From: Druceiella hillmani
Lineage: Eukaryota; Arthropoda; Insecta; Lepidoptera; Hepialidae
Direction: 5' to 3'
Length of the DNA stretch: 64,000 nucleotides
Assembly (NCBI GenBank): GCA_039881145.1
Contig: JAYKKI010000013.1
Coordinates: 39,513,501 to 39,577,500, forward strand
The translations under genes were made by a program, and so were the position numbers. The notes beneath the pieces were generated by a model. That model searched no databases. It worked only from the letters and a program-made list of their open reading frames with translations, and was not told where the DNA came from. Shown here piece after piece: positions 38,038 to 47,960 of the stretch (position 1 is its first letter; each line of letters opens with the position of its first letter).

Positions 38038-38348
38038 GACTTATAAAAGTATTTATATTGTAGTGAATTTACTCCTGAGGGATACCAGTAAGAAAATCGT
38101 AAATTTTACACGCTAATATGAAATTCTTTGTCCTAAACAAATATTATTAATCCAAATGACCTAACACAAGGACAACAAAGTAGCGAGTCAAAAGTGACCT
38201 CTAACTTAAGCAGTACTGACCCTTTGTTGTTGAAACGCAAGTATATCAAGTCCTTGTCCACATTCTTTTCATCGATATTGACGAGAAGTTAGATATAAAT
38301 ATGGAATGACAACGACTCGGCAGTACCATTTCCTCTCACTCGGCAGTA

Positions 38349-38350
<2 letters not shown>

Positions 38351-38403
<53 letters not shown>

Positions 38404-38439
38404 TATATATATATATATGTATACATATATATATATATG
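38351..38439. repeat. (TA)n microsatellite
   Basis: A long interrupted TA run. The inverted counterpart, expanded differently with a GT section, is at 42238-42340. Confidence 0.95.
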
Positions 38440-39396
38440 CTTTCTTGCCAAGTTTTCAGTTTTTAATGCAAGCGGATTTTTCATTTTCCCCTTCATTTAT
38501 TTTCACTTATACCTCAACATCCCACGATTTGATTTTAATGCTTTACAGCTTTACAAAGGATAAAACAACAATTTTCTTAGTTGCAATAAACTCTTTAATT
38601 TAAAAAGAAGAACAAACGTCATTAATCTAAGAGATCCCCTTCTTGACACACTTTCTCGTTAGGCTAAAGTCGCCTATAAACTCGAGAGGCTGGTAAGTAA
38701 ATTAGCACAATAATTTGTCAGCAACTTTCTATTGCATGAAAGTCTCTCGGAGCTTTAAATCTTGAAACAAATTGAGCTTAGTAGAATACTGAGTAAATGC
38801 TACTATTTAATATGAAATATTACGTACAGTGCTAAATAATGTTGCACAATTCGATACAATTTAAGGAGATCGATGTATTGATTATTAGGTTATTTTTAGT
38901 ATGATTGAGCTAAAAGAAAAACTGCAAAAATAACTAAATTTGAGTAAAACTTGATTAACAGTTGAGACTGTCGCTTTGAACTTTTTTATTGCCAGTAGTC
39001 ATAAACTCAAATATTAAAAAATAATATATTCGGTTCTTTTTTTAAGTACACGGTGACAAAAATTTTGCCTAAATTTTATATCAAAATTGGATCAATTTTT
39101 TTTCTAATTTATACAAAAAATAAGATAATCGTTTAATAAAACAAATTTTAAAATATAAATTATTTCTCACAATAAGTAACCTATAATATTTTTAAATTAT
39201 TTCAAAATAAATATCGCTTCCTTTTACATGTGATCTATAATTTACTTAGATTAAGTTCGTGTTTTAAATAATTTAAATATTATAAATTAATACAATATAT
39301 TGAATATATTTGGCGTTCATCTTGTAGAAATTCATTATTCACAATTAAATGAAACTACGTGATGTAGTATTATTTCTACTTTCTTTAATTTCTTTA

Positions 39397-39437
39397 CCAC
39401 GACCTAGGTTTCGTTGTATTAAAACATCTTCAGATGG
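39397..39437 (-). ncRNA. Hammerhead-like motif, copy C left arm
   Basis: On the minus strand: CCAU-CUGAAGA-U-GUUU..CAAC-GAAA-CCUAGG-UC-GUGG. The core is intact, stem I has one G-U pair, and stem II has one mismatch. Confidence 0.55.
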
Positions 39438-39486
39438 GCTATTAGCAGAGGTGGTCTATTAGCAAAGATTAGCAATCTTTGCTAAT

Positions 39487-39527
39487 AGCCCTGAAGATGT
39501 TGTAATACAACGAAACCAAGGTTGTGG
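39487..39527 (+). ncRNA. Hammerhead-like motif, copy C right arm
   Basis: CUGAAGA, GUUG/CAAC stem II, GAAA and a CCAAGG stem III are present. The cleavage dinucleotide is UU, and stem I (AGCC against GUGG) is poor. Probably weak or inactive. Confidence 0.5.
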
Positions 39528-39658
39528 TAAAGAACTTAAAGAAAGTAGAAATAATATTATATCACTTATTTTCATTTAATTGTAATACAATTTACTAACA
39601 ACAAATTATCATTAAATGTGGATCGAAAAAATGGGGAACATTTTTGTACCAAATAAGG

Positions 39659-40682
39659 TCTATTCTTCGTCATCTATTAAATATAAAAGGAATTTAAACG
39701 TTTTTTTAAATTTTCAAAATTTATTTTTCTGTCGTTGAGTAATTTCACTTGTTTATTCACTTCTGTAACTACTTTTCTATAAATGTTTTACCAAGTTAAG
39801 AAAATTGTTACTTTCTTAGAAATTGTTAACTAAATTTGAGAGCTTTTCTTTAATAATCATTTGTATTACTCGAATACATGCGTAGATATAATGTAACATA
39901 GAGAAAGCTGATTAACTTAACAAAATAATAAATAACGTACTACAGCGACATAAGTTATAGTTTTACTAATATAAATAGCCCTACAGTCGTATATAATCGT
40001 ACATTTATTCAGTGTAAGATATATAAATGGTGTGTAAAATTTCAACTGATAATTCAAACAAAAGCTATTAACTATAAAAGTTACTTGAGAGAACGAATGA
40101 TTTATGTGAGGAATAATTTAATATAATTTTTATTTTAACTGTTTTAGCTTACTTTGAGTCACGATCTTTATTTTAATTTATTTAGACAACGGCCTCACAT
40201 TTATGAAATGATATGTGTGTGCGTGTGTCTGTGTGTGCGTGTGTGCGTATATGTGTGTGTGTGTCTGTGTGCGTGCGTATGTATGTGTTTATGAGCGCGC
40301 GTATACCTATTTGTGCGTGCACGTTTATGTGTGTGTGTGTGTGTACCATCTATTCCACAAGACAAAAGGCGAGATTTTTTCCAAAGTTATCAAGATAATT
40401 ATTACAATTTTTTTTACATTGAAATACAAGTAAAATCGTATGGGACAAAAGAATTATTAATAAACAATAAAATAACTTCAGCATTGAAAACCGTCTGGCA
40501 CCTCCGGAACATACCCTGGACGAGATCTGTAGCACGGGAACAGCACGGGAAATCATTCGATTTACCCTTAAAATTTGATCTAAATTACGAACACACTTTC
40601 CCGCACGCTGGCACTTCATAGTGGTTCGCACGCTTTTGATAAAGGTTGTGTCGGGAGATTTAGAGGTTCAATCTATCGGCTT
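39659..40682. other. Spacer between the inverted arms, with (TG)n array
   Basis: About 1.0 kb of single-copy DNA. It holds a TG-rich microsatellite (40211-40345) and a GC-richer segment (about 40490-40680) open in more than one frame, without a recognisable domain. Confidence 0.6.
40211..40345. repeat. (TG)n microsatellite with CG/CA interruptions
   Basis: A TGTGTG-type run of about 135 bp with C interruptions. The Cys-Val-Arg frames through it are artefacts. Confidence 0.9.
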
Positions 40683-40832
40683 ATATTCCAGCGAATATGT
40701 TACTTACGATCATAGAGATCGTAAGTAACATATTCCAGCAAATATGGATCACGACTGATTTGAATTCCGTCAAAATGCTCAGCATTTGTAAACGTTTTAA
40801 ACGCGATGTTTGAACCATATAACCAAAATTGG
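40683..40832 (+). repeat. Left terminal inverted repeat around the right arm
   Basis: 150 bp matching the complement of 42812-42951 (for example GATCACGACTGATTTGAATT, AAATGCTCAGCATTTGTAAACG, ATAACCAAAATTGG). The outer part is a perfect hairpin: 19-bp stem GAATATGTTACTTACGATC (40693-40711), loop ATAGA, complement to 40735. Together with the right copy it brackets the arm at 40873-42811 like the ends of a fold-back transposon. Confidence 0.8.
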
Positions 40833-41001
40833 GTCTTACACGAGAGCAATAAGCCGAAGCATTGTCACCAAGCCTATTTTGTACAAAAATGTTCCATATT
40901 TTTCGATCCACATTTAATGATGATTTGTTGTTAGTAAATTGTATTACAATTAAATGAAACTAAGTGATATAATATTATTTCTACTTTCTTTAAGTTCTTT
41001 A

Positions 41002-41042
41002 CCACAACCTTGGTTTCGTTGTATTACAACATCTTCAGGGCT
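41002..41042 (-). ncRNA. Hammerhead-like motif, copy D left arm
   Basis: Equivalent to the copy C right-arm motif: core CUGAAGA and GAAA intact, stem III CCAAGG, UU before the cleavage site, weak stem I. Confidence 0.5.
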
Positions 41043-41091
41043 ATTAGCAAAGATTGGTAATCTTTGCTAATAGACCACCTCTGCTAATAGT

Positions 41092-41132
41092 CCATCTGAA
41101 GATTTCTTAATACAACGAAACCTAGGTCGTGG
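41092..41132 (+). ncRNA. Degenerate hammerhead-like motif, copy D right arm
   Basis: CCAU/GUGG stem I, CUGAAGA, GAAA, CCUAGG and UC are kept. The 5' side of stem II reads UUCU, not GUUG, so stem II cannot form. Confidence 0.5.
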
Positions 41133-42236
41133 TAAAGAAATTAAAGAAAGTAGAAATAATACTAAATCACATAGTTTCATTTATATGTGTATAATGGATT
41201 GCTACAAAATTAACGTCAAATATATTCAATAAATTGTATTAGTTTATATTATTTAAATCACGAACTTAATCTTAGTAAATTATAGATCACATGTAAAAGG
41301 AAGCGATATTTATTTTGAAATAATTTAAAAATATTATAGGTTACTTATTATGATATATAATTTATATTTTAAATTTTATTCCTGCTATTATTAAATACAT
41401 GTAGTAAAACAACGTCTTTTAAATGGTTTGCTTGTCCTTGTACTATATACATTTGGTTGTTGTAAAGGAAATGAAGATAATGGATACCTTAAATCGCCGC
41501 CGTTGCGGTAATAAAAACTAAGCGTTTGACTTACAAAACAGTGAAATGATTATCTTATTTTTTCTATTAATTGGAAATAAATTTATCCAAATGTGATATA
41601 AAATTTAGGCAAAATATTTATCATCGGGTACTCAAAAAAAGAACCGAATATATTATTTTTTAATATTTGAGTTTATGACTACTGGCAATAAAAAAGTTCA
41701 AAGCGACAGTCTCAACTATTAATCAAATTTTACTCAAATTTAGTTATTTTTGCAGTTTTTCTTTTAGCTCAATCATACTAAAAATAACCTAATAATTAAT
41801 ACATCGATGTCCTTAAATTGTATCGAATTGCGCAACATTATTTAGCACTGTACGTAATATTTCATATTAAATAGTAGCATTTACTCAGTATTCTACTAAG
41901 CTCAATTTGTTTCAAAATTTAAAGCTCCGAGAGACTTTCATGCAATAGAAAGTTGCTGACAAATTATTGTGCTAATTTACTTACCAGCCTCTCGAGTTTA
42001 TAGGCGACTTTAGCCTAACGAGAAAGTGTGTCAAGGAGGGGACCTCCCTTAGATTAATGACGTTTGTTCTTCTTTTTAAATTAAAGAGCTTATTGCAAGT
42101 AAGAAAATTGTTGTTTTATCCTTTGTAAAGCTGTAAAGCATTAAAATCAAATCGGGGGACGTTGAAGTATAAGTGAAAATAAATGAAGGGGAAAATGAAA
42201 AATCCATTAAAAGCGAACTGAAAACTTGGCAAGATA

Positions 42237-42237
<1 letters not shown>

Positions 42238-42290
<53 letters not shown>

Positions 42291-42303
42291 GTGTGTGTGT
42301 GTC

Positions 42304-42340
<37 letters not shown>
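42238..42340. repeat. (TA)n-(GT)n-(TA)n microsatellite
   Basis: TA run, then about 13 GT units with one C, then TA again. It is the counterpart of 38351-38439 with an extra GT part. Confidence 0.95.
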
Positions 42341-42675
42341 ATAAAATATAAATCTCAAGGTGGGAAGTAAATTTGTTTATGGAAATGGTACTGCCGAGTC
42401 GTTGTCATTCCATATTTATATCTAACTTCTCGTCAATATCGATGAAAAGAATGTGGACAAGGACTTGATATATTTGCGTTTCAACAACAAAGGGTCAATA
42501 CTGCTCAAGTTAGAGGTTACTTTTGACTCGCTGCTTTGTTGTCCTTGTGTAAGGTAATTTCGATTAATAATATTTGTTTAGGACAAAGAATTTCATATTA
42601 GCGTGTAAAATTTACGATTTTCTTACTGGTATCCCTCAGGAGTAAATTCACTACAAAATAAATACATTTTAAAAG

Positions 42676-42678
<3 letters not shown>

Positions 42679-42719
<41 letters not shown>
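42679..42719. repeat. (TA)n microsatellite
   Basis: About 20 TA units, the counterpart of 37981-38037. Confidence 0.95.
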
Positions 42720-42722
<3 letters not shown>

Positions 42723-42811
42723 CTTTGTTGCCAAGTTTATACGTGAAAAATTAACACTATAAAACTAATATTACAAATTATACCATGGAATTACTTTATT
42801 CATAGTAAGTT

Positions 42812-42983
42812 CCAATTTTGGTTATAGGATTCAAACATCGCGTTAAAAACGTTTACAAATGCTGAGCATTTTGACGAAATTCAAATCAGTCGTGATCCAT
42901 ATTCGCTGGAATATGTCACTTACGATCTCTATGATCGTAAGTAACATATTCCAGCGAATATGTTACTTACGATCATAGAGATC
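42812..42983 (-). repeat. Right terminal inverted repeat with perfect 28-bp hairpin
   Basis: 42812-42951 is the complement of the left terminal repeat. The end forms a perfect hairpin: 28-bp stem from GATCTCTATGATCG (42924-42951), loop CAGC, exact complement to 42983. Nested within is a 9-bp hairpin (CTTACGATC-TCTAT-GATCGTAAG). Such long perfect terminal stems are typical of fold-back elements. No transposase is seen. Confidence 0.85.
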
Positions 42984-44500
42984 TTGATTCAAAGAGTTGT
43001 ATCAAAAATATTTAATTTTTATAAAACACAAAAATTACTCCTACGTGTTAAGACATTTTAGGTGAGATTAAAATTATACGAGGTATTTCAAACTTTTAAA
43101 ATTCCAAAAAGTTGAAAAGTTTTAAAGGTTTTCATTATGAACTAATATAGAATAACACAAAATAATTTGCAAACTTATCTCCACCAAAGAACAACTTCCT
43201 TGTTTTCAACTTAAACAACGACAAAGAAACTCTTTACTTGATTCGAAAAATGTTAAAAAAATCCTTAAAAATAAATAAAAAAAATGTATGGTTAATCATT
43301 TCAAAACTTCATTTGCATTGAAATTAATTCTGAATAATTTTTTCTAATGAATTTGACAATATTATTATGATAAAAAATCTATTGCAAATTAATCAAATTT
43401 AATAAAGAGAATATCCTCACCTCGAATTTTAATTTTTTTATTAAGCAGTGAGCGAAAAATATATGTTAAAAATATATGATTAAATTTCTAAAATATATGA
43501 TTATATAATGAAAAATTTTCCGCAGAGCGTACGTGGCAATTTTGACGGAGGCAAAAAGGCATGAACGGAAATAAATTGAAGTCCAGTATGGCACAGTGGC
43601 TACAACGATATTATGTTTTCAATATTTTGTAGTTGACTCCAAAACATGATTTTTGAATTAAGTTCCTAAAACTTTCTAATTAAATGCTACTTTTATGCCC
43701 ATCTCTCTTGAATAATTAAAAGTAATACTTCGTATTTTTCAGTCAATATATATTTTTGCAATACGTGATAATTGCGCATTGTTTCTAACGCTCTTTTTTT
43801 TGAGTTTATTTAAACTTTTAAATACTCTTTTTTTAATTTGAAGAGGAATTTGAATTAATATTTTCAGTAAGAGATCGACGAAGAAAACAAGTGATTTTTG
43901 TAAAAGAAAGACCACATGGTGGTGCGTTTTCACTGCTTATTTAAAATCGCTATACTTTAACAATAACACCGTTGCACTATTAATACGCAGGTAATTAAAA
44001 TAGTTTTCTATCACGTGAAAATCTTCCATTGTCAGGTTACAAAAATGTAAAAAAAAAGAAAAAAAATTGTGCTTCTGCTAAATAACTACAATATTAATGG
44101 TCGCAAATAAATTTGAGTGAATATACGCAAAAGGAATTTCGTTTATCAAAGCGAGCAGCAAAACTAAGAAGTAATCCGACAAAGGTTATCCAAATCCTTT
44201 GATATGGAGAGCTCCATTCTTTTACATTTCAGCTACCGTATTACTACGTTTTTTTGTAGGTACACAAAATGAAAGACTTGTAGCAATAACACGATTTTGT
44301 GTAATTTTGTATTAAATGATTTTTGTTTATCTAATGAAATGTTATAATGATTAATTTTTACATATAATAAAAATACAGAAATCCTCTCTGTGTATTGAAG
44401 ATAATTAGGAAATTAATGTTTAGGGACACGTAATAACTTAAATAGGACACAAAAATATTGGCCTTTGAATTTTTGTTTTCTATATATAAAGGTTTACTTG
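42984..44500. other. AT-rich DNA, no gene recognised
   Basis: It includes the dispersed repeat partner at 44095-44260. The small frame at 43739-43933 is Lys/Leu-rich and not recognisable. Confidence 0.45.
44095..44260. repeat. Dispersed repeat fragment, partner at 14470-14650
   Basis: It shares TTTGATATGGAGAG and the following TTTCAGCTACCGTATTACTACG-like block in order with the first locus. Unclassified. Confidence 0.4.
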
Positions 44501-45760
44501 AAGTAATGTTGATTTTTCATTTCAATTCACCCAATGAAAAGATATGCCAATTTCATATTTTCAAAATTTCATTTACGTGGCATTTATACGAAAAAAAATT
44601 GTATTTTTGCTCAACGTGTAGTAATAACACCAATGTATATAATGTATATATGTCAAAAGATGGTTGTGCGTGTATTTTATTCAAATCGTATGAAGAAATA
44701 TTCCACAAATACTTACCTTGACGAAATGGGCATGGCCGGAAGTGAAGTATGTTTTAGTGCGGGAGGAGCAGGTGCTTAAGTAAGCAATATAAATGCAAAC
44801 TGATGCATAAGGGTAAACTTTGTGGTTGGTCGTCTTTCTAATATAAAATATTTCAATGTTTTATGTATTATATACAAGTGTGAAAATCTGAATCTCTTGT
44901 CAATTTTGTGGATTAATATTAGGCTATGTAAATTTTATTGTTACGTACTAATTTTTTATATACATTTTATTGTTACGTTAACAATACATATAATAAAGAT
45001 TATAAATTAAACAGCAGTCCTCAAAGGAAGTAAGTTCTATGTATATTCAAAGTATTAACGAAAAAATTATTTAGTGTATTTATTTTTGGAATTTTTGCCT
45101 GACTGTGTGTTTGTTTGTGCACGCATCACGTAAAATATAATAAACCAATTTGGATAGAAGTTAAAAAAAGATAAGTGTAAACTGAAAGTAATATTATATT
45201 TTTATTTAATTACAATTGTTTCATTTTTACAAATTTAACATTTAAAAAAAAATGAATAGTCACTGCATTAATACCATAACTACAAAGAAATGCCTAGCTA
45301 TCTGACGCGTAGTAATTACAAAAATGTAAAATATATCTACGTTCTTCAGTAGATGGCGCTGCATATATTTTAAATTGCGTAATGACGTTTTCAACCAGGT
45401 CATATATTAGTGTAATGAGCGTAGCAAGAACTGAAATGTGGAGAAATGCGCAAAAGGTAAGGTGCTTGAATAATGCAGGCAAATGTAAATTTGACTGTTA
45501 CACAATATATTGTCTGTGCATATATTTAAGCTGTAGAATTGGCATATTCGTACCTGGAAGATATTTACTAAAAAAAAGGGTTTAGGGCGTAATAAATTAA
45601 GTAAATATATCCAAAAATATTGTTTTGAGATGATCATATATTGACCTGTGAGCCTATTTATTTGTTGTCGTATCATCCAAGAACATCTACAGGAATTTAA
45701 ATAAAGTTTTCACCGGTTTATTCTTTTGGATTCGCGATAACATAAACTATGTTTTATCGA
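44500..45760. repeat. Degenerate tandem repeat, about 0.69 kb units, locus 2
   Basis: Landmarks of the 2090-3350 repeat recur here twice: GACGAAATGGGCATGGC (about 44721) and GTGTAATGAGCGTAGCA (about 45411), 0.69 kb apart; TTGTGCACGCATCACGTAAAAT (about 45115) and TTGTTGTCGTATCATCCAAG (about 45662); TAGATGGCGCT (45352-45362). Same order, same approximate period and same repeat content as locus 1, so these are two copies of a multi-unit block. Open frames at 44458-44779 and 45294-45676 lie within it and are not supported as genes. Confidence 0.6.
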
Positions 45761-47480
45761 ACTGACCACTAAGAGAAGAAGATATGGCAACTTGAATTTC
45801 CAAGACAATTTGTGTGTTCTTAAAAAAAAAATTTACATTTTGTATAATTTTTTAATGCAAATTAGGTAATGAATAATTACACACGTTATTTATGCAAATG
45901 GGTTAAGGTAGTTATAGTAGGTAATTACAGGTGGATCCATAAAATATTGCTTCTTTAAATTGACTGACAAATTAATTAAGAATATTCCAAGAACATCGAC
46001 CCAAGTGTAGTCCCAAAAGTTTATTTGAAGTAATGAAACGATATGATTTAGCTCATCATTCCATATGTTGTTGATTCCAATGTTGCCTTCGATTTTTCAA
46101 CTACTTCCACTTAACCTAATCTTTTAAAAATTTGCACGTATTGATTCCTCATGTCATGATTATGATTGTTTCAATATTTGATCCTAAAATATAAATGCTA
46201 TAAGAGTACTACCTATCTATACCTTACGATTTAATGAAAACTTCTCGATCGGAAAGCTGTGGAAATACAGCTTAGTAAACGGTGAAACTTTAGGAAACGC
46301 TGGTATATATTATTGTCATGGAATATCAAGCGAAAAACTTGTGTTCTAACTTCAGGTTTGAACTCATCTCTTTTAGTGTTGTAGTTGTACGGCCTGCCCA
46401 ATTAACAAGGCTTGACGACCTTCTTGGATTAAAATTGATTAAAAAAGCCCCAAAAATAACTCCAGTTATTAAAAAAATGTTATAATATTAATGTACTAAA
46501 AATTTAAAAATATAATAAAAGTAAAAGAACTTTTAAAATGTAATATTTGTTTGCCCAATCCGTGATGTAGTAAAAGTTAAAAAATAATCATGGATCACCA
46601 ATCTGGGGTTTTAGTTAGATAAGAATAAAACCTTGGAGTGTATATATTCCCATATTAGGTATATAAATCTTTTTTTGTAATGTAACCCTATTAGAAAGGA
46701 TGTGACTAGAGTACGAGTAACAAAGTAAAAAAAGATAGTCTGAAGCAAGATGTTACTTCTCATCTCCAGCAAATAATAGTTTTCTGCAAAATATACCACT
46801 TAATATTAATCTGATAATGTTTTATAGTTAATATTCATCTAATGATAGTCCCAAATTAGTGATCCATTATTATTTTCTAGTTTTTGTATATAATTTCTTG
46901 CAAAATAAAATCGTTCAATTAAAAATTTCATTACTTATATCTTATTTTGTGGTTCAAACTAACATACTTGCATACTTCTTCCTTTTATTCAAAAATAGAA
47001 ATATTTTAACGTAATAAATTCGGCGTTTTATGTCACGAATTGTAAAATCTGTATCGAGTGCACTCTTAACCACACCGAGAATATACCATCACCATAATGA
47101 AGTTTAATGGAACCGAGCAATGAAAACATTCCATCAAAGTTTCACATTAAATTTCGTTCGTGAAATTCTTCATACCAAAAATTCTCGATCAAAACAAAAT
47201 AATTGGCGCATCCCTTTGAGTTTATTTCATTTTTTATATTTTCATTGCACGTTACAACATAACGACTTGAAACGCAACAGGCTCTTTAAATTATACTACT
47301 GTAATATTTAATGTACTATAAAAATTTAATAAAAATTGTAGAATTTTTTACGCCAGTCCAACATTAAGACGTTAGTTGGTTGATTTTGTAAAGTTTACCA
47401 CGAGCATACAGCATTGCTCATTGCATTAAATTCAATATGTAGATGGTAATTGGAGTGAGTTAGAATTATTTTAATTATGG
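45761..47480. other. AT-rich DNA, no gene recognised
   Basis: No structure or domain seen. Frames at 46611-46799 and 47120-47311 are unassigned. Confidence 0.45.
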
Positions 47481-47960
47481 GTCAGTCACCGCGCCATGCT
47501 CCCGGATAGGCCACTTTTCTCGCTTATGATTGGCTGGTTCGGCTAAGTGGAGCTGATGACTCTGTCTTTCACAGTGGCGTGAACCTGCTCTGTGCCTGAC
47601 AATGCTCTAGGGGGGGGGGGGGATGCAATCATTGTTCCGATGCTGCTGCTAGTTTTGGAGTCACCGACCATTATTGCCGGAAACTTGTTGTGTCCCGCAG
47701 TTCCGCCAATTATCCGCTGCTCTATCTGACCCCGAAATATTTTAATCCTTTTTTGGGCTCTTATTTGGTTTTTGAAGCTTAGGGATAATAGCTGAGAAAA
47801 GTGGAGTGAAAAGAGTGAGTGAACGGAAATTAAGTGCAACCTCTATCTGCAAGGAAAGTGTTTGAAACTCCTCATAAGTTTAATAAGCATTGACCATAAT
47901 TTGTTCTAGATGGTGGCCAACTGACTTTATACCCACCTCTCTCGACTCTATTCTCCACCT
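47480..47960. other. GC-rich island with poly-G run
   Basis: About 480 bp with clear GC contrast. It includes GATTGGCTGG (an inverted CCAAT-type box, 47528-47537) and a run of about 12 G (47611-47622). A 98-codon minus-strand frame (47839-47543) crosses the run. It contains RIIGGTAG, which resembles a protease activation site only by chance, with no further protease domain. It may be a transposon fragment, a promoter-like island or a lost exon. Function unknown. Confidence 0.4.

Larger units (their letters stand above)
39297..39582 (+). mobile_element. Hammerhead-bearing fold-back repeat, copy C (both arms full)
   Basis: The longest form: tail (39297-39342), left arm from CAATTAAATGAAACTACGTG to a CATCTTCAG motif, a centre with its own inverted repeat (AGCAAAGATTAGCAATCTTTGCT), and right arm. 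Flanks are TAATACAAT (39288-39296 and 39583-39591; 11 bp with one change if extended). Because both arms are intact, it holds two hammerhead-like motifs pointing in opposite directions. Copy D is its partner in the inverted duplication and shares the same target repeat, so this insertion came before the duplication. Confidence 0.85.
37889..39658 (+). repeat. Left arm of a large inverted duplication
   Basis: It matches the reverse complement of 40873-42811 over its length: AACTTACTATGAATAAAGTAATT (37889 on) mirrors the 42811 end, TTTACTCCTGAGGGATACCAG, ACGACTCGGCAGTACCATTTCC and GAGACTTTCATGC-type blocks recur inverted, and GGAACATTTTTGTAC (about 39635) mirrors 40878-40895. Identity is high by eye. 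The length gap comes mainly from TA arrays and small indels. The copy C ribozyme repeat lies inside. This arm lacks the 150-bp terminal repeats that flank the right arm. Confidence 0.9.
40947..41230 (-). mobile_element. Hammerhead-bearing fold-back repeat, copy D
   Basis: The inverted counterpart of copy C, tail on the right. Flanking repeats AAATTGTATTA (40936-40946 and 41231-41241) are exact over 11 bp and are the complement of the copy C flanks. Both arms are present, with a motif on each strand (41002-41042 minus, 41092-41132 plus). Confidence 0.85.
40873..42811 (-). repeat. Right arm of the large inverted duplication
   Basis: The reverse complement of 37889-39658, carrying copy D of the ribozyme repeat and two TA arrays. 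It lies between the two 140-150 bp inverted repeats. Differences from the left arm include scattered substitutions and a TG-containing expansion of the microsatellite at 42238-42340. Confidence 0.9.

Noticed and set aside
38269..38563. Ile/Tyr frames of 75-85 codons
   Set aside because: They run through the TA array of the inverted duplication. The same tail (PFIYFHLYxNxPRFDFNALQLYKG) appears in 42116-42358 only because the arms are duplicated.
40213..40433. Cys/Val-rich 61-72 codon frames
   Set aside because: Translations of the TG microsatellite.
47543..47839. Serine protease-like RIIGGT motif
   Set aside because: Only the short activation-site-like string is present. No catalytic His, Asp or Ser context follows, and a poly-G run crosses the frame.
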